Positions 52,101 to 61,741 of a stretch of 64,000 nt of DNA are shown piece by piece (the first letter of the stretch is position 1; every line of letters starts with the position of its first letter). The notes below the pieces were generated by a model. That model was not told the DNA's origin and did not search any database. It worked only from the letters and a program-made list of their open reading frames with translations. Source of the DNA: JAMQPK01 sp963782595 (GTDB lineage Bacteria > Acidobacteriota > Vicinamibacteria > Vicinamibacterales > JAMQPK01); the NCBI GenBank assembly GCA_963782595.1, contig CAWAKJ010000001.1, forward strand, positions 1 through 64,000, given 5' to 3'. The position numbers and the translations under genes are program-made.

Positions 52101-52652
52101 TCAGGATCCCGAAGACGCTTGCAGGCGCTTCCGGCGAAGATTTGCCCGATAGTTCTGTTCGAGGAAATCGACGCCGTCAGCCGTGATCAGCAGTCGAGCA
52201 CTATCGTCGCGGGCGACAAACTTCTTCTCCTTCAAATACCAGACCGTGAATTCGAGATGCTCGCGGGGCCGGCCCGTCAATGCTTCGAGTTCGGCAACCG
52301 GCATGCCGTCAGCGCCGGGCTCGAGCCGCCGCTTCGCTTGTAGAGCCTCGAGCACCGTGAGCCGGTTGATCTGTTCGAGCTCGAAATCCTCTTCGACTTT
52401 CGCGCCGGCGGAGACGAGACGCCAGCGGTCCTGTTTCCGCTGATGATGAATGATGTCGTACTTCGCGCGCTTCTCCGGATCGGACAGCGTTTCGTACGCT
52501 TCGTGCACCACCCGAAAGCGCGCAGCGTCGCCAGTTTCGCTGTTGTCGGGATGAAACCTCTGGGCCAGGAGACGGTAGATGCGCTGAATGGTATCGAACT
52601 CGGCGGTGGGACTCACCTGCAGCGCTTCGTAGAAGTCGACCTCTTCGGACAT
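52101..52652 (-). CDS. J-domain protein with C-terminal winged-helix-like domain
   Basis: This 183-residue protein has an N-terminal J domain (residues 5-70: DFYEALQVSPTAEFDTIQRI, the HPD motif in RFHPDN, AYETLSDPEKRAKYD), which stimulates a DnaK-type ATPase. It lacks the Gly-rich and zinc regions of DnaJ. Residues 95-175 (TVLEALQAKRR, LEALTGRPREHLEFTVWYL, LLITADGVDFLEQN) look like a winged-helix fold. This would be an unusual fusion of a co-chaperone with a possible DNA-, RNA- or protein-binding module. Its stop meets the DUF885 stop tail to tail. Confidence 0.85.
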   Translation of the reverse strand: MSEEVDFYEALQVSPTAEFDTIQRIYRLLAQRFHPDNSETGDAARFRVVHEAYETLSDPEKRAKYDIIHHQRKQDRWRLVSAGAKVEEDFELEQINRLTVLEALQAKRRLEPGADGMPVAELEALTGRPREHLEFTVWYLKEKKFVARDDSARLLITADGVDFLEQNYRANLRRKRLQASSGS

Positions 52653-52696
52653 GCTCCTACCTTATCGGCGTCAAGATGGCCAGGCTGCATCAACGC

Positions 52697-53161
52697 CTAT
52701 TGGAGTGCGCGACACTTCCTGAACAGTTCGTACAGCACGACGCCGCCGGCCGTTGCGACGTTCAGCGATCGTTTCGTGCCGACCATCGGGATGCGGACGC
52801 GCGTATCGCACAAGTCAACGATCTCTCGAGGAAGGCCATCGACTTCGTGGCCGAAGATCACGAGTACCGGGAAGTGCGGTTCCCATTCGAAGACATCGGT
52901 CGCGCCTTCGACCGTCTCGACGGCCGCGATCTCCCAGCCCTCACGCCGCTGGTTCTCGATAAGGGCGAGCGGATCGGACCTCTCCCACGGAACGTGCTGC
53001 TCTGCACCGAGCGCGGTTTTGGCGATCTGCTTGGACGGTGGGGCGCCCGTGAATCCCGATACGTGGAGACGCGACAGGCCCACAGCATCAGCCGTTCGAA
53101 AGAAGGCGCCCACGTTGTAGAGACTGCGCACGTTGTGCAGCAGCACGGATACCGGGAGCAT
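52697..53161 (-). CDS. TrmH family (SpoU) RNA 2'-O-methyltransferase
   Basis: This 154-residue protein is a knotted SAM-dependent methyltransferase: motif 1 NVRSLYNVGAFFRTADA, motif 2 VIFGHEVDGLP and motif 3 VGTKRSLNVATAGGVVLYE, with the catalytic Arg in motif 1 and the Asn/Ser set in motif 3. It would methylate a ribose in tRNA or rRNA. The short length matches single-domain TrmL-like enzymes. The gene lies 44 bases upstream of the J-domain gene on the same strand and is divergent from feoA. Confidence 0.9.
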   Translation of the reverse strand: MLPVSVLLHNVRSLYNVGAFFRTADAVGLSRLHVSGFTGAPPSKQIAKTALGAEQHVPWERSDPLALIENQRREGWEIAAVETVEGATDVFEWEPHFPVLVIFGHEVDGLPREIVDLCDTRVRIPMVGTKRSLNVATAGGVVLYELFRKCRALQ

Positions 53162-53213
53162 ATGTGATTTGTATCCTTATAGTTACGGGGGCAGATCGTC
53201 CCGATTAATATCA

Positions 53214-53247
53214 AATTGAGACCGTGTCTCAGTTGATGTAGCATCAA
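53214..53247. promoter_or_regulatory. Two adjacent palindromes upstream of feoAB
   Basis: AATTGAGAC-CGT-GTCTCAGTT (53214-53234) is a near-perfect palindrome with 9-base arms and one mismatch. It is followed at once by TTGATG-TAG-CATCAA (53233-53247), a perfect 6-base-arm palindrome. Both lie within 40 bases before the feoA start at 53255. Position suggests an iron-responsive operator; neither matches the classical Fur box closely. Confidence 0.5.
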
Positions 53248-53254
53248 CATTACC

Positions 53255-53490
53255 GTGCCTATCCCACTGACGTCTCTGGAACCGGGCCAGGTTGCACGCC
53301 TCGCCGACACGCGCCTCGACACCGAGACACGCTCGCTGCTGCGTTCGCTGGGGTTGACCGACGCCTCGCAGCTCCGCGTCTGCAAACGCGGCGACCCCTT
53401 CATCATCCAAGTGCGCACGACGCGCATCGGCGTATCCAGTGCAGTCGCAGGCGGTATTTTCGTCGTGCACGACGACGAAACCCGCCAGCA

Positions 53491-53494
<4 letters not shown>
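53255..53494 (+). CDS. feoA: FeoA ferrous iron transport protein
   Basis: This 79-residue protein is an SH3-like FeoA domain: LTSLEPGQVARLADT, RSLGLTDASQLRVCKRGDP and VRTTRIGVSSAVAGGIFV. It assists the FeoB channel at the inner membrane. Start is GTG 53255. Its end overlaps the feoB start by four bases (ATGA), so the two are coupled. Palindromes upstream probably mark iron control. Confidence 0.9.
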
Positions 53495-55497
<2,003 letters not shown>

Positions 55498-55506
55498 AGA
55501 TTCGAC

Positions 55507-55719
55507 ATGCCGGTGCTCGTTCAACACGCCCTCGTCACGCTGGCCGCCATCGTCGCGGCGTCGATTGTCGTACGCCGCGTGTTCACGACTGTGCGACCCG
55601 TCAGCGGTGCGGCACCCAAGTGCGCGTCGTGCCCTTCCGCACAGGCTCACGGCGAGCGCCGCGCGGCACCCACAGCGCCACAGGAGCCTTCCTACGGCGC
55701 GGGGGCTTCAAAAATCTGA
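55507..55719 (+). CDS. FeoB-associated Cys-rich membrane protein
   Basis: This 70-residue protein has one N-terminal transmembrane helix (VQHALVTLAAIVAASIVVRR) and a short tail with the CASC motif (PKCASCPSA). Such small proteins often follow feoB and may bind iron or sense redox state. The last codons overlap the convergent DGPF gene by 28 bases. Confidence 0.75.
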   Translation: MPVLVQHALVTLAAIVAASIVVRRVFTTVRPVSGAAPKCASCPSAQAHGERRAAPTAPQEPSYGAGASKI

Positions 55720-56036
55720 CGGATTTCGCACTCGCCTTCGCCAACGACCTCCAGAAACTCTTTCGCGAGCTGAATTGCGTGCTCTTTGGATCGTGCCTGA
55801 AGAATCGCGAAGCCGCCCACGACTTCTTTCGACTCCGCGAACGGGCCATCCTTGACGGTCACCTTCGAGCCATCCTTCCGGACGCGCGCGCCCAGCGCCG
55901 TCGGTAGACAACCTTCCGTCGCAACCAGCTCGCCGGTCTTCATGAACTTCTCGATGAGCGCGCCCATTCGGCTCATCTCCTCTTGCGTTGGTGGCTGGCC
56001 GGTTTCGACACTCTTATAAATCGATAGGTATCGCAT
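55692..56036 (-). CDS. YCII/DGPF domain protein
   Basis: This 114-residue protein has the DGPF signature VTVKDGPFAESKEVVGGFAI near residues 58-77 and a C-terminal EGECEIRQIFE strand. It resembles the DGPF gene at 47478, but no sigma factor lies beside it. It may serve the same ECF42-like regulon in trans. GAAGGAGAGGA lies before ATG 56036. Confidence 0.88.
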   Translation of the reverse strand: MRYLSIYKSVETGQPPTQEEMSRMGALIEKFMKTGELVATEGCLPTALGARVRKDGSKVTVKDGPFAESKEVVGGFAILQARSKEHAIQLAKEFLEVVGEGECEIRQIFEAPAP

Positions 56037-56143
56037 CTGTCCTCTCCTTCTATGTTGGTCAAAATCTATCCTCTACCAACACGTCGAACGAGGCGGTGCG
56101 AAATCGACAGCCGTCGGCAAGAATTTTCTGCCGGGCGGTGTCT

Positions 56144-56590
56144 CTATGCCACCGGCGCCGGGGTTGGCGCCTGCAACGCGGTCTCCGGCGATCGGGGAAT
56201 GATCGCCCATGCCACTATGTAAGCGATGACTCCGCCGACGATCGCGCCACAGAAGATTGAAAGGATTGCCCACAGCAAACGGATGGGCGTGGCATCGACG
56301 CCGAAGTATTCGGCCAGACCGCCGCACACGCCTGCAACCTTCTGATCGGTGCTCGATCGCATGAGCCGCCGGCCGGCCGGCACCGTTGCAGGCTCGGTCG
56401 CCTCGGGCATGACCAACCACGCCGCGATATAGGCCAGCACACCGCCGATAATCGCACCGGGCACGATCGACAACACCACCCAGGCCGCGCGAACGAACAC
56501 CACGTCGATGTCGAGGTAATCGGCAAGCCCCGCGCAGACACCCGCAATTTGTGCCTGTTCCCGGGAACGCGTCAGACGACGGATGGGCAT
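56144..56590 (-). CDS. Double PspC-domain membrane protein
   Basis: This 148-residue protein has two tandem PspC domains. The first is at 1-65 (IAGVCAGLADYLDIDVVFVRAAW), the second at 75-140 (VAGVCGGLAEYFGVDATPIRLLW). Each contains one long hydrophobic segment (GGVLAYIAAWLVMP and GGVIAYIVAWAIIP). PspC domains act in envelope-stress signalling. The gene stands alone. Confidence 0.9.
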   Translation of the reverse strand: MPIRRLTRSREQAQIAGVCAGLADYLDIDVVFVRAAWVVLSIVPGAIIGGVLAYIAAWLVMPEATEPATVPAGRRLMRSSTDQKVAGVCGGLAEYFGVDATPIRLLWAILSIFCGAIVGGVIAYIVAWAIIPRSPETALQAPTPAPVA

Positions 56591-56644
56591 GATGACCTCC
56601 TGCTGACAGATATACGGGCAGGCAGCGCCGGAGGTTTCAGAGGG

Positions 56645-56857
56645 CTATTCCCGATTCTTTCTGATGGTGTCGGAATACTCGGACGTGGAATACGCCGTAA
56701 TCGAGCCGTCTGGCCATTCACGCACGACGAGCAGCTCCTCGAACTGGTCCACGAAGACCAGCGGCCACTCCCGCGTCGGCGTCTTGTGCCTGAGCGCAAC
56801 CATCTGTTTGATGCTGTCGAGCTGACGTCTGAGTTCGGGATCGAACCAGTCCCACAT
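56645..56857 (-). CDS. Small hypothetical protein
   Basis: This 70-residue protein starts MWDWFDPELRRQLDSIKQMV and continues into beta-strand-like sequence (WPLVFVDQFEELLVVREW, SITAYSTSEYSDTI). Its composition is that of a coded protein. No family recognised. It is the second gene after the FGE gene on the same strand. Confidence 0.5.
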   Translation of the reverse strand: MWDWFDPELRRQLDSIKQMVALRHKTPTREWPLVFVDQFEELLVVREWPDGSITAYSTSEYSDTIRKNRE

Positions 56858-56924
56858 GGGACAAGTATTGCAGGACCGCCGCGTTCGGTCACGACATATC
56901 GTGGGATGAGCCGGGTCTGCACAG

Positions 56925-57905
56925 TCAGCTCCGCGTGGAGCGCACGATGCACCGAAATCCCACGTGGCACGTCGATGTGTCGATCGGCTCAGGAAACCGT
57001 GCGGCCGGACGATAACGCCGGCAATAGTTGGGCGCGCACAGGTGCGAGCCGCCCTTCAGGACTTTGCGCGGAATTTTGATCTCAGGCTGCGACGGATCGT
57101 AGCTGTGTTCGAGCGGCGGGCCCAGTGGATTGCGCGGAATGCAGCAGGCCTTGGGTGCGTCGTGCGGATGCGCCGGAACGTACCAGTCCGACGTCCATTC
57201 CCAGACATTGCCAATCATGTCGACCAGACCGTAACCATTTGGAGGAAAGGCTCCGACCGGCGACGTTCCTTCGAACCCATCCTGCACGAAGCTCTGCCAC
57301 GGAAACTCCCCCTGCCACGTGTTCGCGAGGTGCCGGTGCCCGGCGAGAAGCTCGTCGCCCCACGCGTAGATGGCGCCATCCAGACCGCCGCGCGCGCCGA
57401 ACTCCCATTCGGCCTCGGTTGGCAGGCTCTTGCCCTCCCATTGCGCGAACGCCTCGGCGTCGCTATACGTCACGTGCACGGCCGGATGCCGTTTGCGTCG
57501 CTCGATGGAGCTTTCAGGCCCCTGCGGATGGCGCCAATCCGCCGCACGCACGTAGTGCCACCACGTCACGCCATCGCGTGGATTGGGGCGCTCGTCTGGC
57601 CTCACGAACACGAGCGATCCGGCATACAGCATCTCGGGCAGGGCGCCCGGATACTGTTCGGGGTCGGGAGGAATTTCCGCGAATGTCCGGTGTCCTGTCT
57701 CTTCGACGAATCGCGCGAAGCGCTCGTTGGTCACCGGCGCGCGATCCATCCAGAACCCATCGACCGTCGCTCGGTGGACCGGCCGCTCCTCCGCATAGTG
57801 ATCGGCAGACCCCATGCGGAACGTTCCGCCCGGTATCCAGACCATGTCCGGAAACGGCGGATGGTCCGGACGTACGCAAACATCGATCTGCTCGTTGACG
57901 GCCAT
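56925..57905 (-). CDS. Formylglycine-generating enzyme (FGE/SUMF1 family)
   Basis: FGE oxidises a Cys in sulfatases to formylglycine with copper and oxygen. This protein has 326 residues from ATG 57905. It has the N-terminal MVWIPGGTFRMGSADHYAEE, the mid-protein KSLPTEAEWEFGARGG and GNVWEWTSDWY, and the C-terminal GGSHLCAPNYCRRYRPAAR. The last contains both Cys of the copper site, so it is likely a true FGE rather than a distant EgtB-like relative. A C-x-A-x-R sulfatase is encoded at 25858. It follows a membrane-protein gene by eight bases. Confidence 0.9.
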   Translation of the reverse strand: MAVNEQIDVCVRPDHPPFPDMVWIPGGTFRMGSADHYAEERPVHRATVDGFWMDRAPVTNERFARFVEETGHRTFAEIPPDPEQYPGALPEMLYAGSLVFVRPDERPNPRDGVTWWHYVRAADWRHPQGPESSIERRKRHPAVHVTYSDAEAFAQWEGKSLPTEAEWEFGARGGLDGAIYAWGDELLAGHRHLANTWQGEFPWQSFVQDGFEGTSPVGAFPPNGYGLVDMIGNVWEWTSDWYVPAHPHDAPKACCIPRNPLGPPLEHSYDPSQPEIKIPRKVLKGGSHLCAPNYCRRYRPAARFPEPIDTSTCHVGFRCIVRSTRS

Positions 57906-57913
57906 GCAGCCTC

Positions 57914-59083
57914 CTACACAACAGCTTTCCAAACGAAGGTGAGAACGTCTCTCACCGATACCAGAGCAAAGAGCAACGGGATGAACGGAAGCAGCACCGT
58001 GACGACCAGCTGTACGACGACAGTCCAATCGATCAGGATCAGACGGCTCTGCCGCACGTTCGACACGATGCTGAACAAGTCAGTGGTCGCAGAAAAGTCC
58101 GGCGCCTCCAGAGCGCTTTCGGTCACTTGAGTTCCTCCGGTCAGCCATCGCGCCTCGAAGCAGCGTCCCACTCTCGTCGCAAGGACGCCGTAGTCGAACA
58201 GGCCCTGCGCCTTCAACTGCCACAAGTGCGGTTCGAATACCAGGAGTGGGCCGGCAAACGCGACCAGGGCGACAACCGGCGTCGCAATGATCCGTTGTTG
58301 AAACGTCAAAGGCGACAAGCCGTCGACGATGACGCCTTCCGTGGCTCGCGCCGCCATCAACACGCCGAAGGTAAACGCCAGCGGAAGCAAGGCGTACACC
58401 GAAGTCGTGACGAAGAGGAGTCCTCCCACAAGATCGGCATGGGCAGGAACCAGCCGGAGATGCATCCTGGAGATTCTCCAGAGCACCCAGGTCCAGGCGC
58501 AGAGCCGGACGAGGCTCCTCAGCAGGAGGACCAGAAACAGCGGATGGCTGACGAACAAGCGCCACCACCCTGCCCATGATTTCTGCCGCAGTCCGTCACG
58601 CACCGGTTCCGCCCAGCTCGAGATCGCTGTCACGTCGTAGACGTCACGCGCTCCGAACGTGATCCCGTACGCCAGAGCGACGAGCGCCACCTCCATCCAC
58701 AGGCTTCCGAGAACGTGCCCGGTCCCGATGCCCAACTCCGCGAAGCGCTCGTGATCCTCGTCCGCCACGAAACCGCCGTCGGCGAATTCCCGATAGATGC
58801 GGCACAGCTGCGGCACATAGATCGACTCAGCGATGACGAAAAGCGGTACGGCTATCGCGTAGCGAGCCGTCGCGAGAAAGTCGAGCAGAAGCGCCTCGTG
58901 CGGCTCCCCTCCGGTGGCAAGCCCCTGCCCGGCGGCCAGGAGGACGAGCGGCGGCCAGGAAAGGAGGAACGCAACGGCCGCGCACCGCAGCACACTCGCA
59001 CGCGCGAGGCGTCGTAAGGTCAGCAACCAATCGAGATGTTGAACGGGACCCTGGCCAAACGGTGTCGAGTCGTACTCGATCAT
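57914..59083 (-). CDS. Hypothetical multi-pass membrane protein
   Basis: From ATG 59083 this protein has 389 residues with about six hydrophobic helices (AAVAFLLSWPPLVLLAAG, VALVALAYGITFGARDV, FLVLLLRSLVRLCAWTWVLW, IIATPVVALVAFAGPLLVF, VQLVVTVLLPFIPLLFALV). Arg-rich loops lie between them. No family recognised. It precedes the FGE gene with an eight-base gap and is divergent from the PP2C gene. Confidence 0.7.
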   Translation of the reverse strand: MIEYDSTPFGQGPVQHLDWLLTLRRLARASVLRCAAVAFLLSWPPLVLLAAGQGLATGGEPHEALLLDFLATARYAIAVPLFVIAESIYVPQLCRIYREFADGGFVADEDHERFAELGIGTGHVLGSLWMEVALVALAYGITFGARDVYDVTAISSWAEPVRDGLRQKSWAGWWRLFVSHPLFLVLLLRSLVRLCAWTWVLWRISRMHLRLVPAHADLVGGLLFVTTSVYALLPLAFTFGVLMAARATEGVIVDGLSPLTFQQRIIATPVVALVAFAGPLLVFEPHLWQLKAQGLFDYGVLATRVGRCFEARWLTGGTQVTESALEAPDFSATTDLFSIVSNVRQSRLILIDWTVVVQLVVTVLLPFIPLLFALVSVRDVLTFVWKAVV

Positions 59084-59250
59084 CGAATGCCATGAGCAAT
59101 CCGTGTGCCCCGCCACGCGTCGCGGACCGGCTGTTGGCCCCGCAGTTACCACGAGTCGACGCGGAAGCCGCGAACCCTCGCGGCAGCTCCGGCTTCTCGA
59201 GCGGTGCGCCGGGTTCGTGGAACACAACCTGCAAGAGCAGACTGCAGCCC

Positions 59251-60174
59251 ATGGATCTACCGGACACCAAACTTGCGCCGTGGCAACGTACGATGTGGCC
59301 GCTCCTGCCGGTCAACAAGTTCCGGCCGCTGTCTGCGACGGTCAAAGTCGAAATCGCGGCGCAATGTCATGCAGGAAAAGTCAAACCGTACAACGAGGAC
59401 AACTACCTGGTGCTCCATCTCGCGCGGAGTCAAGACGTCATCACAAGCAGTCTGTCTGACGCCGAGCTGCCCGGCGCGTTCGAAGAGCACGCATACTTCA
59501 TGGCGGTCGCCGATGGCATAGGCGGCGCAGGTACGGGTTCAGTGGCCAGCCGGCTCGCATTGAGCGCCATCGCCCAACTGTCCCTCCAATTCGGAAAGTG
59601 GAACGTTCGAGTCGATTCCCACGTTGCCGACGAGATCAAGAACAACGCAGAATGGTTTGCCACCAGGGTCCAGGAGATCGTGACCAGCCACAGCTTGTCG
59701 GACCGCGGTTTATCGACGATGGCTGCGGCAGTCACTTCGGCATACAGCGCAGGCGACGACCTCTTCGTTGCGCACGTCGGTCACTGCCGCGCGTACATCT
59801 TTCGCGAAGGCAATCTGATCGCGCTGACCAAAGACCACACCCTTGCCGCAGAAGGCTATTCCGGCCCCTCAGGTATCGAGCATTTCACAGACGATCTGCA
59901 TCACATTCTGACCCACGCTATCGGCGGCAGCTTCGACGAACTCATCAAGATCGAACACTTCCACCTCGTCCACGGCGACTGCCTCCTTCTCTGCACCAAC
60001 GGACTGACGGATCTTGTCGAAGACTTCCGCATTGCCGACGTGCTGATCGGCAGGCGCAAACTGGACGACCAGTGCCGCGCGCTCATCGACCTTGCTCTCG
60101 ATGCCGGCGGGACGGATAACGTCTCGATCATCCTCGCTCAATACGCCATACCGCAATCTGATCCGGACGTGTAG
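59251..60174 (+). CDS. PP2C-type serine/threonine phosphatase
   Basis: This 307-residue protein has the PP2C fold. Metal-site residues are in KPYNEDN, VADGIGGAGTGS and GGTDNVSIILAQ, with further motifs HVGHCRAYIF and LTKDHTLA. The usual Asp in the C-terminal SDGL motif is Asn here (LLCTNGLTDLV), which may weaken one metal site. It would reverse Ser/Thr phosphorylation. Start ATG 59251; the open frame upstream lacks similarity. Confidence 0.88.
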   Translation: MDLPDTKLAPWQRTMWPLLPVNKFRPLSATVKVEIAAQCHAGKVKPYNEDNYLVLHLARSQDVITSSLSDAELPGAFEEHAYFMAVADGIGGAGTGSVASRLALSAIAQLSLQFGKWNVRVDSHVADEIKNNAEWFATRVQEIVTSHSLSDRGLSTMAAAVTSAYSAGDDLFVAHVGHCRAYIFREGNLIALTKDHTLAAEGYSGPSGIEHFTDDLHHILTHAIGGSFDELIKIEHFHLVHGDCLLLCTNGLTDLVEDFRIADVLIGRRKLDDQCRALIDLALDAGGTDNVSIILAQYAIPQSDPDV

Positions 60175-60222
60175 CGAAGCTCACCAGTCGCTCTTCGAAT
60201 CAGACGCTTGTGCTCGCCCGAT

Positions 60223-60435
60223 TCAGAGAGTGCCCAAGGTTGGTTGCTTCGCGCCCTTGGGCTCGTAAGCGCGTGCCGCCCACGCGACCAACTGGTGGTC
60301 GTCCCAACTCGCGATCTGTCGAGTGCTCGGCGCTCGTTCACGTCCCATTGCAAGAACCTCGCTCAGCGAAAAGTCGCCGGGAATCGGCCTTCGATTCAGG
60401 AGTACGGCGGCACCGCTCGCCGGCGACCACGACAT
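60223..60435 (-). CDS. Possible small hypothetical protein
   Basis: This 70-residue frame (ATG 60435) reads AAVLLNRRPIPGDFSLSEVL and WDDHQLVAWAARAYEPKGAK, plausible coding sequence. It lies eight bases after the DUF202 stop on the same strand and ends 50 bases from the PP2C stop. No family recognised. Confidence 0.4.
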   Translation of the reverse strand: MSWSPASGAAVLLNRRPIPGDFSLSEVLAMGRERAPSTRQIASWDDHQLVAWAARAYEPKGAKQPTLGTL

Positions 60436-60442
60436 GTCAAGG

Positions 60443-60838
60443 TTACTCACGAAGGAACGCCAGGACGAACGCAAGGATGCCGAGAAAGGAGATGACGGTT
60501 GCGACAAGCCCTGCAACGGAGCGTGGAGGCGTCCGGCCGCTGCCACGGTAGAGCTCGCGGAGCTCCGTTCGGTGCTGGAGCGTTGCAAGCGTCAGTGAAC
60601 CGATGCCCAGCGCAATCATGATCATCCCGAACTCTCGAGGGCTGATGACACGGTGAATCACACGTCCGCTTTGATTCTCCTGAAGAAACTGGAAGGCCTT
60701 GTAAATCGTGAACCCGAATGAGATCAGCGACGCTGCCGTCCTGACCCACGCCATCAGTGTGCGCTCCAGGGCGAGGCGCGTACGTTCGAGAGCAAGATTC
60801 GTCCGCTCCTGTGCCAGGCTGTTGGCGTCTGCCGTCAC
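60443..60838 (-). CDS. DUF202 family membrane protein (YidH-like)
   Basis: From GTG 60838 the protein has 131 residues. It has the family signature LALERTLMAWVRTAASLISF near residues 20-40 and three transmembrane helices (LISFGFTIYKAFQFL, GMIMIALGIGSLTLATL, LVATVISFLGILAFVLAFL). Function unknown. Its start overlaps the preceding stop (GTGA). Confidence 0.88.
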   Translation of the reverse strand: MTADANSLAQERTNLALERTRLALERTLMAWVRTAASLISFGFTIYKAFQFLQENQSGRVIHRVISPREFGMIMIALGIGSLTLATLQHRTELRELYRGSGRTPPRSVAGLVATVISFLGILAFVLAFLRE

Positions 60839-61245
60839 AGGTGGCCCGCCTTCTGCGATCGTGGCCAATGCCGTGCGATGCGGTTCGCCGGGCCGCGCAG
60901 CAGAAGGTACGGAAGAAACGCGAGCGTGAAGACGACAATGACGAGCTGGAGCGGATGGAAACGACGAAACACCAGCCACTGATAGATGAGGTCCATGACG
61001 GAACCGAGAAGAATGACGCGCAGCACCGCACGCCATCCTTCAGCCAGCAGGCGGACGCCTTCTGACGGATTCGTCAGGATGGACCAGAAGTAGGCAGGCT
61101 CATCGTTCCTGGCGTCTTTGATACCGTCGCGCACGGCATAGATCGCCGCCATCGTCGGTTGAAGAATGAACCGGAACGTCATCGGGCCCGTCAGGCGGCC
61201 CGTCAGATCGGTCCACATCTGTGCGAACAACTCGTCCATGGCCAT
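60835..61245 (-). CDS. Hypothetical membrane protein
   Basis: This protein of about 136 residues has a helical start (DELFAQMWTDLTGRLTGPM) and C-terminal membrane segments (AVLRVILLGSVMDLIYQWL, LVIVVFTLAFLPYLLLRG). Possible starts are ATG 61245, 61239 or the codon at 61254. It overlaps the DUF202 gene (GTGA), so both are made together. Family not recognised. Confidence 0.7.
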   Translation of the reverse strand: MAMDELFAQMWTDLTGRLTGPMTFRFILQPTMAAIYAVRDGIKDARNDEPAYFWSILTNPSEGVRLLAEGWRAVLRVILLGSVMDLIYQWLVFRRFHPLQLVIVVFTLAFLPYLLLRGPANRIARHWPRSQKAGHL

Positions 61246-61336
61246 ATACCTCACTCGGTCACGCGCTGGAGTGGGTAACTGGCGCTACAAGGAACGTGCC
61301 TTCCGCGGGGAACGTCGGATTCGAACGCAGGGAGAC

Positions 61337-61741
61337 TCAGCAGGAATCGGCGGGCTTCGCTACGACAGAGGGCTGTCCCACAACAGCCACTTCTATGGCC
61401 TCTACGAGGGCCGCGTCAGTCAACGGTTTGGCGAGCAGCACGCACGCACCGCATCGCGCCGCTTTGGCCGTGAGCGTGACGTCGGCATCCCCCGTCATCA
61501 GAATCACGGGCATCGGAATGCCGGATGCCCGAAGGAACTTCACGAGCGTGAACCCTGTTTCGCCGGGCATGCGAACATCGACGAGCGCGCAGTCGAGGCG
61601 CTGAATGGCGCAGCTTCTCAGAAAGTCGTCGGCGTTGGCATAGGCTTCGACGTCGTACCCCGCGTAACGCAACAGCCTGAACAACGCGCGTCTGACCGAT
61701 GCGTCGTCGTCAACGAGGGCCACGCGTATGGGCTTGGTCAT
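61337..61741 (-). CDS. Response regulator (receiver, FixJ-type N-terminus)
   Basis: This 134-residue receiver has the acidic pair ALVDDDASV, the phospho-Asp in ALVDVRMPGETG near residue 55, and the Lys in LLAKPLTDAAL near 104. The FixJ-like receiver normally continues into a LuxR helix-turn-helix, but the protein ends at SVVAKPADSC, so the output domain is missing. It overlaps the kinase stop by one base (TGATG) and is certainly its partner. Confidence 0.9.
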   Translation of the reverse strand: MTKPIRVALVDDDASVRRALFRLLRYAGYDVEAYANADDFLRSCAIQRLDCALVDVRMPGETGFTLVKFLRASGIPMPVILMTGDADVTLTAKAARCGACVLLAKPLTDAALVEAIEVAVVGQPSVVAKPADSC

